NCBI GenBank assembly: GCA_027490095.1
Contig: JAIXYT010000029.1
Span: forward strand, 39,982 to 103,981
Source: Sphingomonadales bacterium
Lineage (GTDB): Bacteria > Pseudomonadota > Alphaproteobacteria > Sphingomonadales > Sphingomonadaceae
DNA length: 64,000 nt
Direction of reading: 5' to 3'
Below the pieces are notes generated by a model. The model was given only the letters and a program-made list of their open reading frames with translations. It was not told where the DNA came from and ran no database searches. How positions within the stretch are numbered: the stretch's first letter is position 1; each line of letters starts with the position of its first letter. Positions 1-8,534 of the stretch are shown here, piece after piece. The position numbers and the translations under genes are program-made.

Positions 1-9
1 AAGGTCTGA
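1..9 (+). CDS. last codons of the upstream gene (probably rfbA)
   Basis: The window opens with an in-frame Lys-Val-stop eight bases ahead of rfbC. A gene ending here would fit the usual rhamnose operon, where rfbA (glucose-1-phosphate thymidylyltransferase) commonly precedes rfbC. Only two codons are visible, so the identity is inferred purely from operon context. Confidence 0.3.
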   Translation, partial: KV

Positions 10-16
10 CCGGGCC

Positions 17-565
17 GTGCAGGTCATCGAAACGCCGCTTGCCGGCGTCCTCCAGATCCGCCCGAGAGTGTTCAAGGACGACCGCGGCTTTTTCACCGAA
101 AGCTGGAATGCCCGCACAATGGCGGAAGCCGGCCTCGACATCGCGTTCGTGCAAGACAATCACAGCCGGTCCGTCAGGGGTGTGCTGCGCGGACTGCACT
201 ACCAGCTCGCCAATCCCCAGGGCAAACTGGTCCGCGTCGCCCGCGGCATGGTCTATGATGTGGCCGTCGACCTGCGCCGATCATCGCCGAGCTTCGGCAG
301 ATGGTGGGGCACCACGCTGTCCGACGAAAGCCTCGACATGCTCTGGATCCCCCCGGGCTTCGGCCATGGCTTTCTGACGCTGTCCGACACCGCCGACTTC
401 CTCTACAAGGTCACCACGCCATACGATCCGGCTTCCGACCGGTCGCTGGCCTGGAACGATCCGGAGATCGGCATCGACTGGCCGCTCGACGGCATCGGAC
501 CGCCACAACTGGCGGCCAAGGATGCAGCCGCGCCCCTGCTGGCTGCGGCCGAAACCTTCGCATGA
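17..565 (+). CDS. rfbC: dTDP-4-dehydrorhamnose 3,5-epimerase
   Basis: Cupin-fold epimerase of dTDP-L-rhamnose synthesis; it inverts C3 and C5 of dTDP-4-keto-6-deoxyglucose in the cytoplasm. At 182 residues the length is normal for RmlC. Visible family landmarks are the N-terminal RPRVFKDDRGFFTESW segment, the VLRGLHYQ active-site histidine strand, GKLVRVARGMVYDVAVDLR and IPPGFGHGFLTLSD. The start is a GTG placed eight bases after the preceding stop. The 3' end overlaps rfbD by ATGA, so the two are probably translationally coupled in one rhamnose operon. Confidence 0.95.
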   Translation: MQVIETPLAGVLQIRPRVFKDDRGFFTESWNARTMAEAGLDIAFVQDNHSRSVRGVLRGLHYQLANPQGKLVRVARGMVYDVAVDLRRSSPSFGRWWGTTLSDESLDMLWIPPGFGHGFLTLSDTADFLYKVTTPYDPASDRSLAWNDPEIGIDWPLDGIGPPQLAAKDAAAPLLAAAETFA

Positions 566-1443
566 AGGTCCTCGTCGCAGGCTCCGCAGGCCAGCTCGGC
601 CGCGCGCTCCAGGCAACCGCACCTGAAGGCGCGCAGATCATCGCCCCGCCAGAGGCCGAGTTCGACATCCTCGACGCCGCGAAGCTGCGCGCGACGGTCG
701 AAGCCGCCCGCCCCGATCTCGTCATCAACGCAGCCGCCTACACGGCAGTGGACAAGGCCGAATCCGATGCGGAAACCGCCGAAGCGGTGAACGGAGCCGC
801 TGCAGGCACATTGGCCGCCGCAACCGCCGCCATCGGCGCGCGCTTCGCCCATGTGTCGACCGACTTCGTGTTCGACGGCCGCTCGCCCGATCCGATCCCG
901 CCAGACGCCCCACCTGCCCCACTCGGCGTCTATGGTGCGACCAAGCTGTCGGGCGAACACAAGGTCACAGCAGCCCACCCAGCCCCGCTGATCGTGCGGA
1001 CCGCCTGGGTCTATGCCGCCCGGGGCAGCAACTTCGTCCACTCCATGCTCCGCCTCATGCGCGAGCGGCCCGAGGTTCGTGTCGTCGCCGACCAGATCGG
1101 AACGCCCACCCATGCCGACAGCCTCGCCCGCGCCATCTGGGCACTCGACGCGGCCGGCGCCACCGGCATCCACCACTGGACGGACGCGGGCGTCGCCAGC
1201 TGGTATGATTTCGCCGTCGCGATCCAGGAAGAGGCGCTGGCGCTCGGGCTTCTGGACCACGCCGTCCCGGTTGTGCCCATCCGCACGAGCGACTATCCGA
1301 CACCGGCCCGCCGGCCCGCGATGAGCGTGCTCGACAAGGGCAGCAGCTGGGCCATCATCGGCCCGGCAGCCCATTGGCGGGCAGAGCTGCGGCTGGCGCT
1401 GGAAGCCGTCCGGGCCGACGCAGGCCCAGGGGAAGGCAGATGA
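562..1443 (+). CDS. rfbD: dTDP-4-dehydrorhamnose reductase
   Basis: NADPH-dependent short-chain reductase giving dTDP-L-rhamnose, the last step of the pathway; 293 residues, normal for RmlD. The N-terminal GSAGQLGRAL is the nucleotide-binding glycine motif, VINAAAYTAVDKAE is the typical substrate-side segment and VYGATKLSGE carries the YxxxK catalytic pair. The ATG at 562 overlaps the rfbC stop and is followed at once by the Rossmann strand; a longer upstream reading in this frame only shadows rfbC. The stop overlaps the rfbB start. Confidence 0.95.
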   Translation: MKVLVAGSAGQLGRALQATAPEGAQIIAPPEAEFDILDAAKLRATVEAARPDLVINAAAYTAVDKAESDAETAEAVNGAAAGTLAAATAAIGARFAHVSTDFVFDGRSPDPIPPDAPPAPLGVYGATKLSGEHKVTAAHPAPLIVRTAWVYAARGSNFVHSMLRLMRERPEVRVVADQIGTPTHADSLARAIWALDAAGATGIHHWTDAGVASWYDFAVAIQEEALALGLLDHAVPVVPIRTSDYPTPARRPAMSVLDKGSSWAIIGPAAHWRAELRLALEAVRADAGPGEGR

Positions 1444-2540
1444 TGCGATCGATCCTCGTCACCGGTGGCGCCGGCTTCATCGGCTCCAACTTCGTGGCCC
1501 ATTGGGCCGCGACCCGGCCGGCCGACCGGATCACCGTGCTCGATCTCCTCACCTATGCCGGAAACCGCGCCAACCTCGATGGCCTCGACGCCGAACTTGT
1601 GGTGGGCGACATCCGCGACGAAGGGCTCGTCGCAAGCCTGCTGAGCGACCGCGGCATCGACACCATCGTGCACTTCGCAGCCGAAAGCCATGTCGACCGC
1701 TCGATCCTGGGGCCCGACGCCTTCATCGAGACCAATGTCATCGGCACGCACGCACTGCTGAAGGTCGCCCGGCGGGAGTGGCTCGAGAAGAAGAAGCCCC
1801 ACCGCTTCCACCATGTCTCGACCGACGAGGTCTATGGCACGCTGGGCCCGAACGACCCCGCCTTCCGCGAGGACACCCCCTACGCACCCAATTCGCCCTA
1901 CTCGGCGTCCAAGGCCGCGTCCGACCACCTGGTCCGCGCCTACCACCACACCTACGGCCTCGACGTCACCACCTCGAACTGCTCCAACAACTACGGCCCC
2001 TTCCACTTCCCGGAAAAGCTGATCCCGCTGTTCATCATCAACGCCCTGCACGGCCGCGCCCTGCCCATCTACGGCGACGGCATGCAGGTGCGGGACTGGC
2101 TGCACGTCGAGGACCATTGCCGCGGGATCGCGGCCGTCATCGAAAGCGGCCGTCCCGGACAGACCTACAACATCGGCGGCGGCGCCGAGCTTCCGAACCT
2201 GACCGTGATCGACACGCTTTGCGCGGCCATGGACAAGGCCTTTGCGACCGATCCGTCGCTCGGCAGCCGCTTCCCCGATGCGCCTGCCGCCAGGGGGCTG
2301 CCCACGGCCGCCCTCAAGACCTTCGTGACCGACCGCCCGGGCCACGACCGCCGCTACGCGATCGACTGCAGCAAGGCGATGGCCGAACTCGGCTACGCAC
2401 CCACCCACAGCTTCGAAAGCGGATTTGCCGCAACGCTCGCCTGGTATCTGGCCAACGAGCACTGGTGGCGCGGAATCCTCGACGGCAGCTACCTGGACTG
2501 GGTGAGGGAAAACTACGCAGACCGGCAAGCCGCGCAGTGA
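1440..2540 (+). CDS. rfbB: dTDP-glucose 4,6-dehydratase
   Basis: Converts dTDP-glucose to dTDP-4-keto-6-deoxyglucose with tightly bound NAD+, the first committed rhamnose step. About 366 residues, normal for RmlB. GGAGFIGSNFV binds the cofactor, the THR-ASP-GLU triad region reads HVSTDEVYG, and YSASKAASD holds the catalytic YxxxK. Two adjacent ATGs (1440 and 1443) could serve as start; both follow a GGGGAAGG-type ribosome site. Order C-D-B with overlapping ends marks one operon supplying rhamnose for surface polysaccharide. Confidence 0.95.
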   Translation: MMRSILVTGGAGFIGSNFVAHWAATRPADRITVLDLLTYAGNRANLDGLDAELVVGDIRDEGLVASLLSDRGIDTIVHFAAESHVDRSILGPDAFIETNVIGTHALLKVARREWLEKKKPHRFHHVSTDEVYGTLGPNDPAFREDTPYAPNSPYSASKAASDHLVRAYHHTYGLDVTTSNCSNNYGPFHFPEKLIPLFIINALHGRALPIYGDGMQVRDWLHVEDHCRGIAAVIESGRPGQTYNIGGGAELPNLTVIDTLCAAMDKAFATDPSLGSRFPDAPAARGLPTAALKTFVTDRPGHDRRYAIDCSKAMAELGYAPTHSFESGFAATLAWYLANEHWWRGILDGSYLDWVRENYADRQAAQ

Positions 2541-2561
2541 ATTGCAGGCTATAGTCTGCCC

Positions 2562-3584
2562 ATGAAGCTCGATCCCAGGCTCCAGCGTGTGATCTTCTGG
2601 ATCCGGGCGCACAGCACCAAGCTGACGATCCTTATGATGATCGTGGTGCTCGGTATCGCGGGCGCCGCGCTGATGGAGATCCTGAAGGAAATCCGCATCG
2701 CCGACATCCAGGCGGCATTCGGCAAGATAACGACCCGCCAGATCCTCCTGTCGGTGGGGCTGACCGCCCTCTCCTTCCTGATCCTCAGCTTCTACGACGT
2801 GCTCGGCCTCGCTGCGATCGGCAAGCCACAGCCCTACTGGCGCGCCCTGCTCGGCAGCTTCACCGCCTACAACCTCAGCCACAACCTGGGCTTTGCCCCC
2901 GTCACCGGGGCTGCCGCCCGCTGGCGGGCCTATCGCGGCACCAGCCTCGATGCCGCCGACATCGCGCGGCTGGTGGTGATCGCCGGCGTCACCTTCTGGC
3001 TGGGCATCTTCCTCCTGCTGGGCCTGTTCCTCGTCCTCTTCCCGGGCGCCCTGCGCGTGCACGACGCGACCATGCCCTATGCGACTCAGGCCCTGATCGG
3101 CGCTGCGGTACTGGCCGGGATCGCGGGCTATCTGGTTGCCTGCGCGCGGCAGACCGGCCCGCTCAACATCCTTGGCTGGACACTGCCGGTCCCCACCCTT
3201 CGGCAGGCGCTGATCCAGTTCGCCCTTGCCGCCACCGATATCGCGGTCGCGAGCGCCGCCCTTCTCGTCCTGCTCCCACCCGAGACCTGGCACCACTACC
3301 CCGACTTCCTCGTCGCCTATGTGGTGGCCGTGGTGGTCGCCCTCCTCGCCCATGCGCCGGGCGGGATCGGCGTGTTCGAGGCGGTCGTCCTCGTCACCCT
3401 GCCAGAGGTCGACAAGCCGTCGCTGGTCTCGGCGCTGATCCTCTATCGCCTGATCTACTACTGGGGCCCGCTGCTCATCGCGATCGCGCTATTGGGGCTC
3501 AACGAGCTGCGCATGATGCGCCGCCGCGGGCCCGTTCAGGAAGGCGACAGGGACGAGCGGATATCGACGGATCTACCCATCTGA
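2562..3584 (+). CDS. MprF-like / lysylphosphatidylglycerol synthase transmembrane (UPF0104) family protein
   Basis: Polytopic inner-membrane protein of 340 residues. It resembles the flippase half of MprF: SFTAYNLSHNLGFAPVTG and AHAPGGIGVFEAVVL match the two signature regions (SF-x-SYxLSHNxGF and PGGLGVFE), and about eight hydrophobic segments are visible. The cytosolic aminoacyltransferase half of MprF is absent, so lipid or lipid-linked sugar translocation is a family-level guess, not shown here. It begins 22 bases after rfbB on the same strand and may be read through from the rhamnose operon; a terminator-like hairpin follows. Confidence 0.75.
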   Translation: MKLDPRLQRVIFWIRAHSTKLTILMMIVVLGIAGAALMEILKEIRIADIQAAFGKITTRQILLSVGLTALSFLILSFYDVLGLAAIGKPQPYWRALLGSFTAYNLSHNLGFAPVTGAAARWRAYRGTSLDAADIARLVVIAGVTFWLGIFLLLGLFLVLFPGALRVHDATMPYATQALIGAAVLAGIAGYLVACARQTGPLNILGWTLPVPTLRQALIQFALAATDIAVASAALLVLLPPETWHHYPDFLVAYVVAVVVALLAHAPGGIGVFEAVVLVTLPEVDKPSLVSALILYRLIYYWGPLLIAIALLGLNELRMMRRRGPVQEGDRDERISTDLPI

Positions 3585-3590
3585 CCCCTT

Positions 3591-3621
3591 CCGGCGCTTC
3601 GGGACCCTCTCGAAGCGCCGG
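3591..3621 (+). terminator. hairpin terminator after the rfb/membrane-protein operon
   Basis: Perfect 11-bp arms CCGGCGCTTCG and CGAAGCGCCGG around a 9-base loop lie just past the stop at 3584, followed by a moderately T-rich TTCTGTGTTT. This is the form of a Rho-independent terminator; the weak T tract leaves some doubt. Confidence 0.65.
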
Positions 3622-3635
3622 TTCTGTGTTTGGAG

Positions 3636-3852
3636 GCGGCCGCCATCAGCGCGCAGCGCTGACTGGCGGACTCGCCGCAAGACCGGCCGGCGGGGCGGAG
3701 GGCTTCAGCCCGACGAACCCGTCCGACGGAGCGGCTTTGCCGCGACCTTTCTGTTTTTCTGTCGGCAGCCGGACTCGCGCGGCTTGGCCGCGCGGCCTGC
3801 CGTCACGGGACCGCGAGTCCGCCAGTCAGTGCTGCGCACTGATGGCGGCCGC
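3636..3852. repeat. structured palindromic intergenic repeat, copy A
   Basis: The convergent gap before dps is closed by two 40-base arms (3636-3675 and 3813-3852) that are inverted copies differing at two positions. Inside are three short hairpins: GGGCT/AGCCC at 3700-3711, GCGGC-TTT-GCCGC at 3731-3743, and CGCGCGGC/GCCGCGCG at 3776-3794, with a pyrimidine tract between the second and third. A related element with different stem sequences lies at 61100-61265. No coding function is seen. Role unknown: bidirectional terminator or a non-autonomous palindromic repeat. Confidence 0.75.
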
Positions 3853-3862
3853 TCCATGATCG

Positions 3863-4396
3863 CTACGCGATCATGGCCCTGAGCATCCACGCCGTCTTCT
3901 CGTGTACCTGCATCCGCTGCGTCAGCAGGTCGGCCGTCGGCTCGTCGCTCGCCGCTTCCACCGCCGGGAACAGCGACCGCGCCGTGCGCACCACGGTCGC
4001 CTGGTCGGCCGCGAGTTCGGCGACCATCGCATCAGCGGAAGGCACGCCCGATGCCTCCTTCACCGTCGCCAGCCGCGCATAGTCGGAATAGCTGCCGGGT
4101 GCCCAGGCCCCCAGCGCCCGGATCCGCTCGGCGATCTCGTCCACGGCAAGGCCCAGCTCGGTGTACTGGGTCATGAACATCGCGTGCAGCGTGTTGAACT
4201 GCGGCCCCGTCACGTTCCAGTGATAATTGTGGGTCTTCAGATACAGGGTGTAGGTGTCCGCCAGCAGGCGCGACAGGCCGTCCGTGATGGCCCCCAGCTG
4301 CTCTGCCGGGATCCCGATGTCCAGCGCCGCAGGGCCCGGAACAGCGGCCTTCTTCGCCTTCTTGGGCGCAGCCTTCTTCTCTGTCTTGCTTGCCAT
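3863..4396 (-). CDS. dps: Dps family DNA-protection ferritin
   Basis: Forms a dodecameric ferroxidase that stores iron and shields DNA under starvation and oxidative stress. 177 residues; the ferritin-like helix bundle starts around residue 33. KTHNYHWNVTGPQFNTLHAMF carries the two Dps ferroxidase histidines and AVDEIAERIRALG the following acidic ligands. The first 20 residues are rich in lysine and alanine (KTEKKAAPKKAKKAA), a tail type known to bind DNA in other Dps proteins. An AGGAGAGG ribosome site precedes the ATG. A perfect 10-bp inverted repeat (3854-3876) overlaps the stop and may end transcription. Confidence 0.93.
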   Translation of the reverse strand: MASKTEKKAAPKKAKKAAVPGPAALDIGIPAEQLGAITDGLSRLLADTYTLYLKTHNYHWNVTGPQFNTLHAMFMTQYTELGLAVDEIAERIRALGAWAPGSYSDYARLATVKEASGVPSADAMVAELAADQATVVRTARSLFPAVEAASDEPTADLLTQRMQVHEKTAWMLRAMIA

Positions 4397-4466
4397 GCTG
4401 GGAACCTCTCCTGTTGCTACGCCACTGATATAGGCACGCAGTGCCGCTGTTCCATCATCGAAGCCG

Positions 4467-5759
4467 CTATCGCACGTCGAAGGCCGTCACCTTGTCCCCG
4501 GTCGCACGGCAATCCATCGCCATCGGCTGGCTCTGTCCCTGGTAGGTCGCGGTCAGCCGCGCCAGGATCATCCAGCCCTCGCCCGACCGGGTCGCCCCGT
4601 CCACGCGGTCCAGCCGCACGGCCGACCCGCCCGTCGCGCCCACCTGCCGAGCCGCCTCGTTCAGGCAGGCCTGGGCCGGGGCCCGCGCATCGCTCGGGAA
4701 CTGGTTGAGGTCCGCCGTCAGCGTGGCTGCCGACGTCGAGGCCGAGCGGCTGTTGCTGTTGCTGCTCTTGCCGGCGGCAGCCAGCAGCGCCACCAGCCCC
4801 GCCGCCAGCGCGACGCCGCCGATCACCGCGCCCGTGTCGGACCCGCCGCTGTCGCCCGAGGTGTCGCCCCGCACATTGCCATAGCCATAGCCGAAGCGCG
4901 CCTGGCAGCCCTGGTCCACCCAGATGCTGCCCCGGTCAAAGCCCCAGCTCCGCCCGCGCACGCAGCTCGACGACGAGAATTGCCGCAGAAGCTCCACCCG
5001 GTTCTCGGTGTTCGCGCTGCACCGCCGATAGCGGTTGTCCTGCGAGCGGCACTCCAGCTGGCCGGCAAAGCCCTGGTTGCTGCCGCCCCAGCCACCACCG
5101 CCGCCCCAGTTGCCGCCGCTGTCGCCATAGCCATAGCCGAAGCGCGCCTGGCAGCCCGACCGCACGGTAATCCGGTTGCGGTCCGCCCGCCAGGTCCGCC
5201 CCTCGATGCAGGCGGTGCTGCTCAGCTGCTGGATCATCTCGACCCGGCCATTGCTGTTGCCGTTGATAGTGCAGACCTCCTCCCGGCCATCGCGGCTGCG
5301 GCAGGTCAGCTCGCCGGCAAAGCCCTGTCCGCTGCCGCCCGAACCACCCCAGCCGCCGCCGGAGCCTCCGCCCGAGCCACCCCAGCCGCCGCCGGAGCCT
5401 CCGCCCGAGCCACCCCAGCCGCCGCCATTCCCGCTGCCATAGCCGAAGCGCGCCTGGCAGCCATCGCGCACGGTGATCGCGTTGCGGCTGTAGCGCCAGT
5501 TGCGGCCTTCGATGCACTGCGTGCTGCTGTATTGCTGCAGCAGTCGCACCCGGTTGTCGGTCTGCACGGGGCAGACTTCCTCGCGGCCATTCTGGCTGCG
5601 GCAGACGATTTCGCCCGCAAAGCCGCCCTGATTGCTGCCGCCTGAGCCGCCCCATTGCGCAGCCGCCGGCACCAGCCCGACCACCGGCAGCGGCGCAAGC
5701 TGCGCCACCACCAGCGCGGCCGACACGCCGAGTCCCATCGGCCGATTGACTTCGCTCAT
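4467..5759 (-). CDS. secreted glycine-rich protein with three DUF3011 repeats
   Basis: 430 residues from the ATG at 5759, which has a GGGGAG ribosome site; a longer reading to 5888 lacks one. A signal peptide ends near AAAQ (residue 35). Three cysteine-paired DUF3011-type repeats follow, roughly residues 48-108, 149-208 and 229-290, each with CRSxxxRxxxC, a central SSxxC and GCQARFGYG at the end, separated by Gly/Ser/Trp linkers. A hydrophobic segment lies near 305-330, then a C-terminal domain of about 80 residues with two cysteines. DUF3011 has no established function; an envelope or periplasmic binding role is only a guess. Confidence 0.75.
   Translation of the reverse strand: MSEVNRPMGLGVSAALVVAQLAPLPVVGLVPAAAQWGGSGGSNQGGFAGEIVCRSQNGREEVCPVQTDNRVRLLQQYSSTQCIEGRNWRYSRNAITVRDGCQARFGYGSGNGGGWGGSGGGSGGGWGGSGGGSGGGWGGSGGSGQGFAGELTCRSRDGREEVCTINGNSNGRVEMIQQLSSTACIEGRTWRADRNRITVRSGCQARFGYGYGDSGGNWGGGGGWGGSNQGFAGQLECRSQDNRYRRCSANTENRVELLRQFSSSSCVRGRSWGFDRGSIWVDQGCQARFGYGYGNVRGDTSGDSGGSDTGAVIGGVALAAGLVALLAAAGKSSNSNSRSASTSAATLTADLNQFPSDARAPAQACLNEAARQVGATGGSAVRLDRVDGATRSGEGWMILARLTATYQGQSQPMAMDCRATGDKVTAFDVR
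5344..5427. repeat. 33-bp tandem repeat coding the Gly-Ser-Trp linker
   Basis: About two and a half head-to-tail copies of a 33-bp unit lie within the DUF3011 gene and encode an 11-residue Gly/Ser/Trp linker unit. The copies are nearly identical at DNA level, so linker length could vary by slippage. Confidence 0.8.
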
Positions 5760-5889
5760 CCCTTCGCTCCCCTGCTTCGCTTGGGCGGCAGAATAAGCAG
5801 GCCGCCCGCCCCGTCCATAGCTTTTGTGCACGCCCTGTTGAGGCCGGGCGCAGACGCGGCTACGGCGCAGGGCAGCACAGGAGAACAAC

Positions 5890-7617
5890 TTGGACGTCTT
5901 TCAACGGTTCGAGAATGTGGTTGCCGAAGCTGTCGCCACGCTGGTGGCCGACGGCACGATTCCCCCCGACGCCGCCAATGCGGCGGTCGTCCTCGAACCC
6001 CCGCGCGACCCGGCCCACGGCGACCTCGCCACCAATGCCGCCCTCGCGCTGGCCAAGGCGGCAAAGATGAACCCGCGCGAACTCGCCACCCGCATCGCCA
6101 TGACGCTGGCGCGCCACCCCGACATCGCTACCGCCGAAGTCGCCGGCCCCGGCTTCATCAACCTGCGCCTCCAGCCCACGGTCTGGCAGGCCGAGATCAC
6201 CCGCATCCTCGCCGAAGGCGCTGACTATGGCCGCGGCGACGCCGCCCAGGAGGCGCTTCCCGTCAATGTCGAATATGTCTCGGCCAACCCCACCGGCCCG
6301 ATGCACATGGGCCATTGCCGGGGCGCCGTCGTCGGCGACGCGCTCGCCAGCCTGCTCGCCTTCGCCGGCCACCAGGTGGTCCGCGAATATTATGTGAACG
6401 ACGCCGGCGGCCAGGTCGACGTGCTCGCCCGCTCCGCGCACCTCAGGTACCGCGAGGCGCTGGGCGAGGACATCGGCGAGATCCCCGAAGGCCTCTACCC
6501 GGGCGACTATCTGAAGCCGGTCGGCAAGGCCCTCGCCGCCGAATTCGGCCCCCGCTTCGTGGGCGCCCCCGAAGCCGACTGGCTTGGGCCCTTCCGCGAA
6601 CGCGCAGTCGCCGCCATGCTCGACATGATTCGCGCCGACCTCGCCCTCCTCGGCATCGTCCACGATCGCTTCTCATCCGAGGCCGCCGTACTGGCCGAAG
6701 GCGCACCCCAGGCCGCCGAGGCGACACTCCGCAGCCGTGGCCTCATTTACGACGGCACGCTCCCCCCGCCGAAGGGCGAAACCCCCGAGGACTGGGAGCC
6801 CGTCGAGCTGCCGCTGTTCCGCAGCACGGCCTACGGCGACGACATCGACCGCCCGATCCGCAAATCCTCGGGCGAATGGACCTATTTCGGCGTCGACATG
6901 GCCTATCATGCCGACAAGGCGCGCCGCTCGTCTGCCCTCGTCAACATCTGGGGCGCAGACCACACCGGCACGATGAAGCGCATCGAGGCGGCCGTCGAGG
7001 CGCTGACCGAGGGGCAGACGCCCTTCGCGATCAAGATCGTCCAGATGGTCCGCCTGTTCCGCGGCGGCGAGCCGGTGAAGATGTCGAAGCGCGCCGGCAA
7101 TTTCGTGACCCTGGCCGATGTGGTGAACGAGGTGGGCCGCGACGTGGTGCGCTTCATGATGCTGACCAAGCGGCCCGAGGCAATGCTCGACTTCGACTTC
7201 GCCCATGTGGTCGAACAGTCCCGCGACAACCCGGTCTTCTACGTGCACTATGCGCACGCCCGCATCTCGTCGGTGCTGAGGAAGGCTGCCGTCCTGAACC
7301 TGCCCGCCCCCGCCCCGCTCGAGCGGCTCGACGCCGAGGAACTCGCGCTCGCAGGCCTTGCCGCGCAATGGCCGCGCGTGGTCCGCCAGGCCGCTGCCGC
7401 GCGCGAACCGCACCGCATCGCCTTCTACCTCGCCGACCTTGCGTCGGCCTTCCACACGCTGTGGAACCGCGGCAACGACGATCCGGCCTACCGCCTGCTG
7501 GTGGAAAACGACCTTCCGCTCACGGCCGCGCGCGTCACGCTCGCCCAGGCCGTCGCCCAGGTGATCCGCACCGCACTCGGCGTGATGGGCGTCACTGCCG
7601 CCGAGGAGCTGCGCTGA
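5890..7617 (+). CDS. argS: arginyl-tRNA synthetase
   Basis: Class I synthetase charging tRNA-Arg; 575 residues, normal length. The N-terminal Add-1 domain is followed by NPTGPMHMGH, the HIGH-type ATP site, and VKMSKRAGN, the KMSKS-type loop near residue 395; the anticodon-binding helical domain closes the protein. The start is TTG, chosen because AGGAG lies nine bases upstream and no nearer ATG or GTG fits. The stop overlaps the ATG of the SPOR-domain gene, suggesting coupling. Confidence 0.96.
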   Translation: MDVFQRFENVVAEAVATLVADGTIPPDAANAAVVLEPPRDPAHGDLATNAALALAKAAKMNPRELATRIAMTLARHPDIATAEVAGPGFINLRLQPTVWQAEITRILAEGADYGRGDAAQEALPVNVEYVSANPTGPMHMGHCRGAVVGDALASLLAFAGHQVVREYYVNDAGGQVDVLARSAHLRYREALGEDIGEIPEGLYPGDYLKPVGKALAAEFGPRFVGAPEADWLGPFRERAVAAMLDMIRADLALLGIVHDRFSSEAAVLAEGAPQAAEATLRSRGLIYDGTLPPPKGETPEDWEPVELPLFRSTAYGDDIDRPIRKSSGEWTYFGVDMAYHADKARRSSALVNIWGADHTGTMKRIEAAVEALTEGQTPFAIKIVQMVRLFRGGEPVKMSKRAGNFVTLADVVNEVGRDVVRFMMLTKRPEAMLDFDFAHVVEQSRDNPVFYVHYAHARISSVLRKAAVLNLPAPAPLERLDAEELALAGLAAQWPRVVRQAAAAREPHRIAFYLADLASAFHTLWNRGNDDPAYRLLVENDLPLTAARVTLAQAVAQVIRTALGVMGVTAAEELR

Positions 7618-8534
7618 TGGCACGGGGCCCTTCGCCGTCCGCCGATGCAAGGCGTCGCGCCGCAGGCGCGCAAGACCAGGGACGCGCCGCGAGCACGCCG
7701 CCGCAACGCCGGCGCTACGCCGACGACGCGGATGCGCCCTGGCTCGACGAAGCCGACTACGAGGACGACGACGGCCCCACCCACACGCTGGTCGGCCGCC
7801 GCACCCTGTTCGGCCTGCTCGCGCTCGTCGCCATCCTGACCATCGGGGTCGTCGTCGGAATCACTCTCGTGTCGGGCCGGGAAGAGGCGCCGATCGACGT
7901 GCCCGCCGTTGGCGAGGAGATCCCCGTGCTCGCCAGCCCCGGCGCCTGGAAGCGCCCGCCGTCTGGCCCCGACGTCGACGGGATCCCGGTCGAAGGCCAG
8001 GGCCAGGTGATCTACGGCACCGGCGTTGGCGAGGTCTCCGAGGCCATGATCGACACCGGGGCCCTGCCGGAGGACCCCCTGCCCCGCCCCGGCACCGAGG
8101 TCGAGGCCCTGCCGGCCGTCGACGAGGCGCTGGAGGCAGAGGCCCGAACCGCAGCACCGGCGACCGCCGCCCGCCCGGCACCCGTCCAGCCGACGGCCCC
8201 GAAGCCGGTCGATACGGTCATGCCCAAAGAGGTCCGCCCTGCGCCTGCCCAGCCCAAGGTCGTCACCGCCCCCCCGCCCGCGCCGGCCGCGTCAGGCAAC
8301 GGCTCGGTCCTGCAGCTCGGCGCCTTTTCCAGCCAGTCCCGGGCGCGTGCGGCGTTCAAGTCCCTGACCGACCGCTATGCCTATCTCGATGGGCTCGAGC
8401 CGATGATCGTTCCGGTCGAAAGCGACGGCAAGACACTGTACCGCCTGCGCTCCCAGGCTGCGAGCGGGGCGCAGGCCAAGGACATCTGCGGCCGCCTGCG
8501 CGTCGCGGGCGAACCCTGCACGGTCGTGAACTAG
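7617..8534 (+). CDS. SPOR-domain membrane protein
   Basis: 305 residues: a charged cytoplasmic N-terminus (about 1-60), one transmembrane helix (LFGLLALVAILTIGVVVGITLV), a long Pro/Ala-rich periplasmic linker, and a C-terminal SPOR domain from about residue 225 (VLQLGAFSSQSRARAAF). SPOR domains bind denuded septal peptidoglycan, so a division-site role is likely from the family. The architecture matches the protein that often follows argS in alphaproteobacteria. The ATG overlaps the argS stop; its 3' end overlaps the converging TusA-like gene by four bases. Confidence 0.85.
   Translation: MARGPSPSADARRRAAGAQDQGRAASTPPQRRRYADDADAPWLDEADYEDDDGPTHTLVGRRTLFGLLALVAILTIGVVVGITLVSGREEAPIDVPAVGEEIPVLASPGAWKRPPSGPDVDGIPVEGQGQVIYGTGVGEVSEAMIDTGALPEDPLPRPGTEVEALPAVDEALEAEARTAAPATAARPAPVQPTAPKPVDTVMPKEVRPAPAQPKVVTAPPPAPAASGNGSVLQLGAFSSQSRARAAFKSLTDRYAYLDGLEPMIVPVESDGKTLYRLRSQAASGAQAKDICGRLRVAGEPCTVVN

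Noticed and set aside
1293..3353. A 686-codon minus-strand frame across rfbD, rfbB and the MprF-like gene
   Set aside because: The plus-strand genes have complete catalytic motifs and overlapping operon ends; the reverse frame is low-complexity shadow.
5344..5427. Short tandem repeats that could suggest a CRISPR array
   Set aside because: Units are head to tail without spacers and lie in frame inside a coding sequence for a Gly/Ser linker.
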